A stretch of 64,000 bases of DNA from assembly GCA_949317995.1 (NCBI GenBank), contig OX439042.1, positions 12,751,174 through 12,815,173 on the forward strand, read 5' to 3'. This DNA is from Acholoe squamosa. Taxonomy: Eukaryota; Annelida; Polychaeta; Phyllodocida; Polynoidae. The position numbers were made by a program, and so were the translations under genes. The notes beneath the pieces are model-generated. The model saw only the letters and a program-made list of their open reading frames with translations, did no database searches and was not told the origin of the DNA. This document shows, one piece after another, positions 55,021-64,000 of this stretch (position 1 is its first letter; the number at the start of each line of letters is the position of its first letter).

Positions 55021-55724
55021 GGTCCACACAAGGGACCCAACCCAAAGGGGCATTTCAAATATTGTCTGCAGCTATACTTACTTACTTTGAATTTAAACCT
55101 CACCTATGTGCCTTTTGGACACGTTGTCGCATGCAGAATGTCGCCACCATGCAAAATGTTTCCAGCGTTCTCCTAACAGACTTTGCAACCTCTAAATTGT
55201 ATGGCACTAGGATTTAAAGATGTGCTGGGAGAGTAACAAAAGTTGCTTAATCTCGAAACAAATAGTTTTTTTTTATTGAAAGGAAGAAACCATGATAGTA
55301 TCCCTCTCCTCTAATAGAAATCGAAAAAACAACAACCCTAATGATACTGCCCCTACGCCTTAGAACTATGATTAATGCAAAGTGTAACTTGATCTTTCGC
55401 GGAAACATTGCTCACGGAGCGACATTTTGCATATCACAACGTCATGGGTGAGAGGTCCCCAGGCGTGAAACCCGGACCCTACTTGAATGGGGGGGGATGA
55501 TGGTGACCGAATCTATGGGAAAGTAGAAAGCACGCCCCTACTCATTTACCAAGGCAACGGTTCTTTAACATCCGTCACTACATAGGCATAGTGACAGATG
55601 GACAGGCAAGTTTTAAGTCATTTGTCTGCCATGACCGCCGAGAGACTTTCCAGCACAGCCTGGCCAAAACAGGGAGGACCTCAAATGATACCTTACAGCA
55701 ACGTTTGGAACCACCACTGTGCCC
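55021..55724. other. Unassigned intergenic DNA
   Basis: No gene or element end recognised. Confidence 0.5.
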
Positions 55725-55800
55725 TGACTGGGCCGGGAACCAAACCAGTGACCTTACTGCCCCCGAGCAGACGCGCTGCCGACTGCGCCACACTTACAGG
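55725..55800 (-). mobile_element. tRNA-derived SINE head
   Basis: Read on the minus strand, GTGTGGCGCAGTCGGCAGCG resembles a pol III A box region and TGGTTTGGTTCCCGG a B box region, spaced as in a tRNA. The sequence continues for about 130 bp into a SINE-like body. Confidence 0.6.
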
Positions 55801-56594
55801 CTTCTGCAGCTATCAATACCCCAACTGGTCATATATTTTCTTTAAGCAAAGAAAAGGTGTAGTCTATACCATGGTGCTCTATATACCCTTAAACTGCTGA
55901 ATTAAGCATACTATTCTGCTCACCATAAAAGTGGAAATATATGTGCACCCCACTCACTGAGAGCTTTATTAATTATATTATTGACCTTTTAATCAAGAGA
56001 ATCCATGCAGCACTGTAATCAATCCTCCTGGCTGCCATAGCACTGCTGCCACCTGGTGGTATGTTCTGATTTCTAGCGCTATGCTTCATAGTATGCTTCA
56101 TTCAGGTCTCAGACCACCAAAACATTCTGCACTATAATTTAATATAACTCATGCACCCGTAAAATTGGAATTTCACCTTTCAAACACTCCAAATCACTCA
56201 AAATCATGAAGAGGGACATTTTCCCCCTCTCTGGGTGCCAGATCCAGATGTTGTTCACCAACCCAGTTTTTCTGTACGAGCATATGTTTGAACCCATCCC
56301 CATTTTGGCCTATTCTGCACACAATTAGTGATTAAGGACCTGTCCCTTGTAGTCCATATATTCTGAATCACAACAGGTTAAACATTTTATCTATGCTTTA
56401 TTTAAAAGTTTGCAATGATTTTGAACTCTAATATAGACCAATCACAGCCCTCCAAGTCCTAAATCCGTATACCTTGGTGTATTACCAGAAGTGACGTCAC
56501 CATCAATAGCGGAACAATACCTTCATATAGAGCATCATGGTTCCTTTTCTTTGGTAAAAGAAAATAATGACTATGTGTACATCATTTTGAATTG
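55801..56594. other. Unassigned intergenic DNA
   Basis: AT-rich, with no recognised feature. Confidence 0.5.
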
Positions 56595-56717
56595 GAAATT
56601 AGAGGTATCCTGTGTATAAGGCGCACCCCCAACTGAAGGGATCCTTGCTCCCGCGTACAAGACCCATGAACAATCTGATTCGCATATAGGACGCACCTTA
56701 TACGCGGGAGATTACGG
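56595..56717. mobile_element. Partial CCGTAATCTCCC-family MITE (right half)
   Basis: GTATAAGGCGCACCCCC near the left and a complete right terminus TACGCGGGAGATTACGG; the left terminus is missing. Confidence 0.7.
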
Positions 56718-56856
56718 TTCTTCATATAAGCCAAATACTGAATAACCTATACATGCTTTATTTCACCATAGTCAGCATATAGAAACTAGAGATGATCTCA
56801 TCATGGTTTCACTGCTTATAGGGGATATACCGCGATATGGGGGATATAGTGTAATA

Positions 56857-57057
56857 CCGTAGATTCTTTCATATAAGCAGTGACTTATACCCTAACCCAA
56901 GCAAAGGTGCGGCTTATAGGATGCGCCTAAAGTCAGGTTGCTGCTTATAGGAGGGTATTTAATCTTATAAATAGAACGGTATAAAATCTTCACTTTTCAA
57001 GCCTTGGATGCAGTCTATAGTTTAATCGGGGTGTGGCTTATATGAGAGAATTGACGG
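56857..57057. mobile_element. Second TIR family MITE (CCGTAGATTCTTTCATATAAG)
   Basis: The left end CCGTAGATTCTTTCATATAA and right end TATATGAGAGAATTGACGG are imperfect inverse copies, flanked by TA. The interior repeats GCGGCTTATA words. A related fragment appears at about 59880-60085. Probably a relative of the CCGTAATCTCCC family. Confidence 0.75.
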
Positions 57058-57417
57058 TACTCAGTCATATAATGTGGCCTCATTTGTGGTTGACGCTACA
57101 ATGTACAGATGGAGCTTAAATTTGAGTAATAGAGAGCCGAAGTGGTTTCTGCGGGATCGCCATTTAGCCTTGAACCTGAGCGTTTTCATGACTTTGTGGT
57201 GCCAGACAGAAGTAGGTCACAGTACTGAAGGGATAGGGGGTTTAACCTACATCAAGATTTCTCTTAAAGTTCTGTTCAATTTTCAAAATGGAGACATGGG
57301 TATAGACACATGGTTGTATTGACACATAAAATTCTAAAGAATCTTCACGAAATATCAAAGAACATTGCCACTAAAATATTTAGAAGATTTTGCCCTATCT
57401 CTCAACACTGTGACTTA

Positions 57418-57707
57418 CCGTAATCTCCCGCGTATAAGGCCCATCTTATACGGGGTTTTTAGTTCTCATTGGATCCACAAGGGGGAACCAAGACCTTTCT
57501 TTTGATATCTTACATGTCCCCTTGGTCATAATAGGACATAAGGCGGCCCAGGAGGGTCTAAGGTGGCCCAAGCTACACATAGGTTTTTGAATTTTGAAAA
57601 TTCATTCAGTAGAACCAAAGTTATGAATTTTTCATTTTTTTGATAATTTTTCAAAACTCTAGGTGCGTCTTATACGCGGGCTGCGCCTTATACGCGGGAG
57701 ATTACGG
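57418..57707. mobile_element. CCGTAATCTCCC-TIR MITE, copy 5 (290 bp)
   Basis: Starts CCGTAATCTCCCGCGTATAA, ends ATACGCGGGAGATTACGG, flanked by TA. It has two nested right-end-like words (GTGCGTCTTATACGCGGG and GCGCCTTATACGCGGGAG). Confidence 0.88.
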
Positions 57708-58609
57708 TACCTCTGAGTGGCACCGCTCAAGGCTATTTTTGCACCATCTTTGTTTCTCGCTCTGTTTGCTTTGGCGCCCTATTTCATCCTACCCATAAGG
57801 CGCAAAGTTTAGGGAAACTCTGAAGGGTGCAGTTGGGCTATTCTTACGTAAAAACTGCAACTTGTTTTGTGGGGGACTGCATTTAATTTTTTAAACAAAA
57901 TTATTTCATTTTATTCACGCTCTTTTGTCATTAGACTTTTGTATGCTCAATGTGTTCAATATATGTCTGTATTTGATCAGAGAGGCAAAATTATCAAGGT
58001 ACATTGTTACGAGGCTGAGAACCTCCTTCCACCAGAAGCTACCTTGACCGAATGACCAGTTGCTAGGCCAACCTAACCTAGGTTGCTACAACAGTCTCCA
58101 TGACCCATTGTGATGTCATCACAATGTGGGTATGTCACTAAGGACACCACAACAAAAATGTGTATGTCATTTCCTGTTGTAGGAGAATTCTCCCAGCACA
58201 GGATTAGAGAACCAAACAGATGTTTAGTTGTGATTGAACCATTTTCCAAAATAAAGTGACTATCAAGGTTTCGATCTGTTGATCTCATCAGGCTTCAAAA
58301 TTAGGTGTATCAAGGCTTGGGACTTTGTACCAATTTTTACAAATTAAAATTTATTCAATTTGTTATAATATCACATGATATAGAAAGATTCTTATATATG
58401 TGCTTAGGGAGACTGTGCAGCTATATCTCATGACAATCTGTCCTGAAATATTGTGACAACTCCATGCAAATTGAGTTATGTGGGACCTCTAGGTCAGCAC
58501 TCTCACACAATTAATGCATATAATGTAGGGTTGACCCGGTAAATCTGAATTATTTGAACGAGGACTTGGGGTCAGTATGTACCCTGGGCTGGGAGATGTA
58601 TCATTAAAT
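57708..58609. other. Unassigned DNA with a perfect 21-bp palindrome
   Basis: CATTGTGATG and CATCACAATG face each other with one central T at 58106-58126. No other feature recognised. Confidence 0.6.
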
Positions 58610-59338
58610 TTAAAAGTTGGGTGCATCTATTAAATTTAAGCCATAGGGGACTTGGGTACGTAATTTAAGCATCCAGTTCCGCTCAATTTTGTTACGCAGT
58701 TTCTCTGCATAATTGCTCTCGGGTCTCTGAAAAATAAAATCCACAATGTAAAGTTCTACATTGTCGAGACCTAGGTGTCCATCAGTATTGAAGTGGAAGC
58801 CCATGTCAGTGGACATTCTTTTATGGGTTATATTACCAAAGTGGGTTACCATGCGGTCCATAAGTCTACGCTTGGTTTGTCCCACATATTGCTTTTTACA
58901 CTTGGTGCAGCTCAAGCAGTAAATTATGTTAGAGCTGCGACAAGTTACATTGTACTTGCTAGTGTAGGTTTTCCCAGTGGAGCCTGAGGTAATTTCCCCT
59001 GTAGTGTTGAGGCGGGGGCAATAGTGGCATCCTGGGAATTTGCAACTTTTAGAGGGTTTGCCCATAATCGCTGCTTTGTGGCGTATCTTTTCACCTGGGT
59101 GGTAGTTGAGTTTGGATCGAACTAGGAAATTGCGTAGGCTTGGTGGTCTGCGCATACCAGTCACAACTTGTTTCTGGTGGACTGTTCTGGTCCTGGCTGA
59201 TTGGGCTAGGATGTCCCAATTCTTCTTAATAATCTGGTGTAGATTATTAAAAGTAGGGTGATAAGTGGTCACCAAGATAATGGAGTCACCACTATTTTTT
59301 GCTTGCTTAGAGAGGGAATAGCTACTCGCTAAAAAAAA
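58610..59338 (-). pseudogene. Penelope-like element fragment with GIY-YIG endonuclease
   Basis: An open frame of about 240 codons ending at the stop at 58610. It starts within a poly-A/T tract at about 59338 with no upstream reverse transcriptase, so it is 5'-truncated. Visible motifs: CKFPGCHYCP (zinc-binding-like), NIIYCLSCTKCKKQYVGQT (the GIY-YIG core as found in Penelope endonucleases), KRRLMDRMVTH with the catalytic arginine, and NKIERNWMLKLRT with the glutamate. The C-terminus YGLNLIDAPNF is typical. The domain nicks target DNA to prime retrotransposition. The frame has no stops, so the insertion may be fairly recent. Confidence 0.8.
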
Positions 59339-60399
59339 AGAGGCAAAATTATCAATGCATTCACACTGGAAGGCAGAACGTTGAAATACCTAAATTAGAG
59401 CTGGCCCTGTTTTTCAAGTTAGGGTCATGGTCCCGGGGTCATGGTACCTGGAACAAAAAAAATGTACCTCTACACCCAATCAATAAGGCAAAAGAAAAAA
59501 AAAATGTTTGTTTCTGGTTACCCGACCTTACCCGAGTCATAGTATCAGTTTAAAAAAAAAATGCAAACAAAACAAACAAAAAACAACCTACCCTACCTAT
59601 TCTTTTCAGCATGATACTTGAAACAAACAATCTATTCCTTCTTTGCCTAAAACAACAATAGCGAACAACTAAAATCAACAAACTATAAGTGACAAGTGGG
59701 GCTTATCTATGATAATCATCTCATGATGGATAGGGGATTTACACCTGATAAATGTTACTCTACTACTCAGTGCTACTGATACCAGCAAGTGTTATCAGAT
59801 GTACATGTAGTAATAGTCAATATCGTAAATCCTTGCTTGTATAGTATAGTACTAAACTGCCACTTTTCAAGCCTCAGTTTGGCTTATATCTTATTCAAAA
59901 GTCGAGGAAGCGGCTTATACAAGGGTGTGGCTTATACAAGTGAACTTGCAGTATAACACATGTAGGCCTAGTGTAAATTGTCTCGTATAAGCCGCGGCTT
60001 ATACCAGAACCCAGATCAAAATGAGGCTTATAGGTTCAGTCCAAAGTCAGGGTGCGGCTTGTATGAGGGGTTTTGTCACTATTGAACAGTAGGCCAGAGC
60101 AATAGGATATCCCTGTATTTCCTGGTCAAGTCATGTGACATTCAGATGTCGTCATAACAGGCCCGAAGTGCCGATACATGTCCAATTATTATTGACCAAT
60201 ACACACGAGAAAAGAAGTGAATGGCGTCGATAACCATGAAATAAACCATAAATGTGAATGCCCATTTCAATTAGTTTACACGACCTCCTCCACTCCGGTC
60301 TACATCGTATGGGACCGGTTTAATAGCTAGTTTTATTCCCATGGAATGGCTCTAGACCCCTAGAAGCGACATGGAAACATGGGCATTTTTGAGTTGGCT
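59339..60399. other. Low-complexity and MITE-remnant DNA
   Basis: A-rich tracts with AAACAAACAAA words at 59560-59590, and GCGGCTTATA words at 59890-60085 related to the TIR family at 56857. No gene seen. Confidence 0.5.
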
Positions 60400-60545
60400 T
60401 AGTGTCATGGGACATTGGCATTTTTCTAAAATCGACATGGGGACATTAACTTTTTTTTAATCGACACAGTGACATTGAATTATGTCTTAAAATTGACACA
60501 GTGACATGCATATTTGTTTAAAGTCGACAGGAAATTGGGACCCCC
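60400..60545 (-). repeat. GACATGGG-type minisatellite (inverse of 36895-37095)
   Basis: GTGTCATGGGACATTGG, ATCGACATGGGGACATT and ATTGACACAGTGACATG units alternate with TTTTTAAA spacers. The sequence corresponds to the reverse complement of the array at 36895. Confidence 0.65.
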
Positions 60546-61009
60546 GATCAAGGGCCCCCATGGAATCTTCGCATAGCATTCTCCGAGGGCTCATTTTTTT
60601 CTTCCATGGACTTTGCAAGTACCATACATACTAACAGCCCCCCCCCATGCCCCATCTGAATTTTGCCATAAAAAGTTTACCTGAAAGTTGACTGAACGGG
60701 ATAGGTTGATTGAAGTTTAAAGTTGATCTTCGACTTCATGAGATGGTACGTATGATTGAACTCTCCAGCCTCTTGTTCTAAGAACTACGGAGTTTGATCC
60801 GGAAGTTGGATTGCGAACACCTCTTAGTCCTCTACCTGATTAGATGAACATAAAAAAATATATAAAGGAAGTGATTTTTTCCCCTATACTACCTTTTAAC
60901 ACATTCAAACCTGCATTTACAGATGAAAACGCTATTAAATGTCCAAATATGAAGAAAATCTATCGGTGCGCCCACAGTGACACAGGCTCATTAACTCCTC
61001 CGGTATTTT

Positions 61010-61550
61010 GATTGAATATAATGCCCTCCGGGGGGCCACTCCCTATGTGGCCTATAGTAACCATGTGCGTACAAAAACTAGAGGGAAAGGGGTACCTTTT
61101 TCATCCTGGGGCAGGATCCGGCCGGATCTTTTATTGGGGAGGTGTTTTTGCCATTTTAGCCCAAAAGGGGAATAGTTTTTGGCCTGGATAATTGACAAAA
61201 TTTTCTCTGAAAAAGGGTATGCTTTTGGGGCTGTATGAGAGTGGTCTCACGCTGATAAGGCTACCCTTTTCATCATTTTTAGAGAGAGTCCCACCAAAGG
61301 GGTATTGTTTTTTTGGCCTGATTCACCCACAAAATTTTCTCTAAAAAGGGGTACACTTGTAGGGCAAAATAAGACGGGTATCACATCAAAAGGGGTACCT
61401 TTTATCCAGATTTTTGGAGTGTGCCCCGCCAAAAGAGGTATGGTTTTGCTAATTTTTACCTGCTAAAAGGGGCATGAAATTAAGGGTTGTGTACGCACAT
61501 GGTAGCCATAAATGTTAGAGTCCCCCCCCCCCGGGATAATGCCTAGGAAT
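61010..61550. mobile_element. Fold-back element with CCATGTGCGTAC arms
   Basis: The left arm (about 61015-61078, ending ACCATGTGCGTACAAAAA) and the right arm (about 61484-61545, TTGTGTACGCACATGGT followed by a C-run and GGGATAATGCC) are inverted. The interior repeats AAAAGGGGTA words about every 60-80 bp. No coding capacity. Confidence 0.65.
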
Positions 61551-62462
61551 TTCCCTGTCCTTAAAAATAAATCAAAATACCCATTCTACACATCAGAAAT
61601 ACTCGGGCAAACTGTAAAATCTCAGGAAGATTACGGGCTTTCAGAATAAGGCTTGTCAAAATTTGAGTAAAATGCCACAAACAATCTTTCTTTGTCTTTG
61701 ACTTAGTCTTGAAGATAGAAAAAACATGGATGTCTTCCCACAACCCCAAATATAACTCAACTTTACAAATTTGAAAAAGCATTTTATTTCTAACATGTCC
61801 CTTATTATGGCTTATAACAGCTAGGGCATCGACAAATAGATTCAATGACTTTTCAATTTTCGTTCACATACCTGACTGAGTGTGTGCCTCCCTGGACCCC
61901 TCTCAGTGGCACTAGTCAAAGTCTCTGAACTGTGTCTGTGAAGCCACACTCACTGTGAAGGTCCGAGCCATCATTGAACTGGTCTCTAGCGTTATCTTTT
62001 CAAGCAATGCCTCAATGGTAGTTTTGTTATAACTTGTCCAACTGTACCACATGATCCTACTTGATAATAGGGGCGTACTCTTTGTTTTGTTTCAGTTTCA
62101 TGCTGAACCAGCCCCTCGCTTTGAATGTGTGTTTATAAATAGAGTTACAGCTTTGTATGGACGTAAACAGGGTCATGTGACAAATCATGTGACGGGCGTA
62201 TGCTGCCATCTGGCGTAGAGCTGAATAACTATTTCTGTACGGCCCAAGATTGCTTCCGTCCGTGTTGCCTTCGGGACCACAGCGGCCACACTCCACTGAT
62301 GGTAGGGCGGGGGTGGGGTTGCATCACCTGTAATGTACACTATGGAAGCAGGGGGGGATCCAACTGCACAATATAGAGGACATATCTGGGTCCAGCTGCA
62401 TGGCCAGGGAAATCCCATAATGCAAATATACTACCAAAATATGACAATCATTCACTGGACTT
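61551..62462. other. Unassigned intergenic DNA
   Basis: No supported gene. Small frames on the minus strand (61561-61845, 62057-62296) show no motif. Confidence 0.5.
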
Positions 62463-63015
62463 AGCATATCTTTATGTCAATGTCTTTACCTGAAGTAGAC
62501 TAGGAACGCTTTCTTTACCCCAGGTAGACAATGATCGCCTCCCCTACCCTAGGTAGACAAGGAACACCTTCATTACCCCAGGTAGACAATGAACGCCTTT
62601 CCTACCCTAGGTTAACAAGGAATGCCTTCATTACCCCAGGTAGACAAGGAATGCCTTTCCTACCCTAGGTAGACAAGGGATGCCTTCATTACCCCAGGTA
62701 GACTAGGTATGCCTTGCCTACCCCAGGAAGATTGTGAACACCTTCTCTACCCCAGGTAGACTACGAACACCTTATCTACCCCAAGTAGACAAGGAATCAC
62801 CTTCTCAAGCTTAGGCAATGCGAAAACCTTATCTACCTGAAGTACACTATGGATGCATTATCTACCTGAGGTACACATTGGACACATTGTCTACCTGAGG
62901 TACACTATGACACACTGTCTACCTAAGGTACACATTGGACACATTGTCTACCAGAGGTACACTATAGACTTGTCTACTTGAGGTACACTATGGACACTTT
63001 ATCTACCTCACGTAC
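62463..63015 (+). repeat. CTACC..GGTAG minisatellite, left arm
   Basis: Imperfect units of about 35 bp: first ACCCCAGGTAGACAAGGAA-type (to about 62800), then CTACCTGAGGTACACTATGG-type. The core of each unit is itself a near palindrome. At least 14 units. Confidence 0.85.
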
Positions 63016-63079
63016 ACTATAGTATAGCTACTCTGTACTTTGCATACACACAAAGTGCCTTGTGTACAGACACAGAGAC

Positions 63080-63690
63080 AGTAGCAGGAGTGTACCTCAG
63101 GTAGAAAAAGCATTCATAGTGTACCTAAGGTAGACAAGGTGTCCATAGTGTACCTGAGGTACACAAGATGTCCATAGTGTACCTGAGGTAGATAAGGTGT
63201 CCATAGTGTACCTGAGGTAGACAAGGTGTCAATAGTGTACCTCAGGTAGGCAAGCATTATGTTAGTCAAGAATCACCTGGATCATTTTGTCTCATTGTCT
63301 AGTTGAAAGTAGAGAAGGAGGACCCCAGACAGGTAAAATCGACAAGGGCACAAGGCCACTTCTTAAAATTGACAAGGGACATAGGACTCGCCTGTCTAGG
63401 GCCCTAGAAGGGTCTCATTGTCTACTTGAGGTAGAGAAGGGTCTCATCGTCTACTTGAGGTAGAGAAGGGTATTGTTGTCTACCTGAGGTAGAGAAGGGC
63501 TTTGTTCTCTACCTGAGGTAGGCAAGGGTATTGTTGTCTACCTGAGGTAGAGAAGGCCTTCATTGAAAATAGCAAAGTCCTGTGGTCCTTCCAGTATAGG
63601 GCTACTGTTCAAGTCCTGGCTCGTGATTGTTCAGTTCTATTGTCTACCTCAGGTAGCCTACTAATGAGCAGGTGCTTGTCTACTTGGAGT
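63080..63690 (-). repeat. CTACC..GGTAG minisatellite, right arm (inverted)
   Basis: Units read GTGTACCTGAGGTAGACAAG (to about 63250), the reverse complement of the left arm. After a gap they resume as TTGTCTACCTGAGGTAGAGA units at 63410-63570. The centre near 63030-63080 (TGTACTTTGCATACACACAA...) separates the arms. Confidence 0.8.
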
Positions 63691-63780
63691 AATGTCTTAG
63701 TCTGCCAACGGCTGTGCTGCCTACTGCCCCAAGTTCAAAACATTGTGTGACTGGTTTCCAAGCAAATTGAATCTATCAAA

Positions 63781-64000
63781 ATGACTGACCTACCAAACTA
63801 TCTACCTTTTGAAATTGTTGATGATCCAACAGTGGCAACAAAATGGGAGGACTGGTCCTGTAGAGGGTCATGTTGATCGGTTATGGTGAGAGCAATGACA
63901 ATTACTGACACAGGGAGGAAAAGGGACTTGCTGCTGTATTACATTAGGACAGGGGGGAGAAAGCTTCTTAAAAGACTTGAGGATACTGGTGAAGCTGGTA
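63781..64000 (+). pseudogene. gag-like retrotransposon fragment at the right edge
   Basis: ATG at 63781 opens a frame with TKWEDW, stopped by TGA at 63874-63876. A second frame gives RKRDLLLYYIRT and RKLLKRLEDTGE. The pattern of a W-x-x-W motif followed by K/R-R-x-L-L-L is common in Ty3/Gypsy-type Gag N-termini. At least one frameshift or stop is present, and the element continues beyond the window. Confidence 0.45.

Noticed and set aside
55725..55800. Functional tRNA gene on the minus strand
   Set aside because: Only the promoter boxes resemble a tRNA. The B box is degenerate and the sequence continues as a SINE.
62463..63690. CRISPR array
   Set aside because: Units vary, spacers are not of fixed length, orientation flips in the middle and the context is an animal genome.

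Overview
This is a stretch of animal nuclear genome. The evidence is GT-AG introns, dispersed and nested transposons (Ty3/Gypsy, tyrosine-recombinase/DIRS-type, Penelope-like, non-LTR, MITEs, tRNA-derived SINEs), microsatellites and two multi-exon solute-carrier genes. The mobile-element repertoire suggests a marine invertebrate such as a lancelet, ambulacrarian or mollusc. I cannot name the species from sequence alone.

Host genes. Two paralogous SLC17-family (sialin-like) transporter genes lie tail to tail. Gene A (+ strand, coding exons 642-8033) lacks its first exon because the window begins inside the gene. Gene C (- strand, 53203-41823) has all 11 coding exons, about 524 codons, with exon lengths matching gene A from exon 3 to exon 10. 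Between them, the 3' half of gene A plus its downstream flank has been tandemly duplicated (unit 1 about 5691-13855, unit 2 about 13856-36081). The second unit holds only a broken set of the last exons (pseudogene B).

Transposon nest. Unit 2 is split by a decayed tyrosine-recombinase retroelement (about 16066-33590). That element is itself interrupted by a very young Ty3/Gypsy-type LTR retrotransposon (18082-30938, 12,857 bp, - strand; LTRs identical by eye, ATAT target duplication) and by an older solo LTR of the same family (32245-32620, ATGG duplication). The young element is the most interesting object here. Its order is LTR, tRNA-His-type primer site, a long coiled-coil Gag, a textbook -1 frameshift signal (GGGAAAC then TAG, with a stem 6 nt downstream), Pol, a GC-rich segment with CACGTG and two TGACGTCA boxes, and then a third coding region of about 980 codons. 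That region has one in-frame TAA and encodes a protein with C2H2-like zinc fingers that I do not recognise. A small further ORF, an AT-rich tail, a polypurine tract and the second LTR follow.

Remainder. The introns of gene C and the 54-64 kb region hold a TIR family beginning CCGTAATCTCCCGCG with TA duplications, a 0.5 kb inverted repeat pair built of TTGTCCACA motifs, another solo LTR (52459-52936, CATG duplication), a Penelope-like GIY-YIG fragment, fold-back elements, a large inverted minisatellite with a CTACCTGAGGTAG core, and the start of a gag-like fragment at the right edge.
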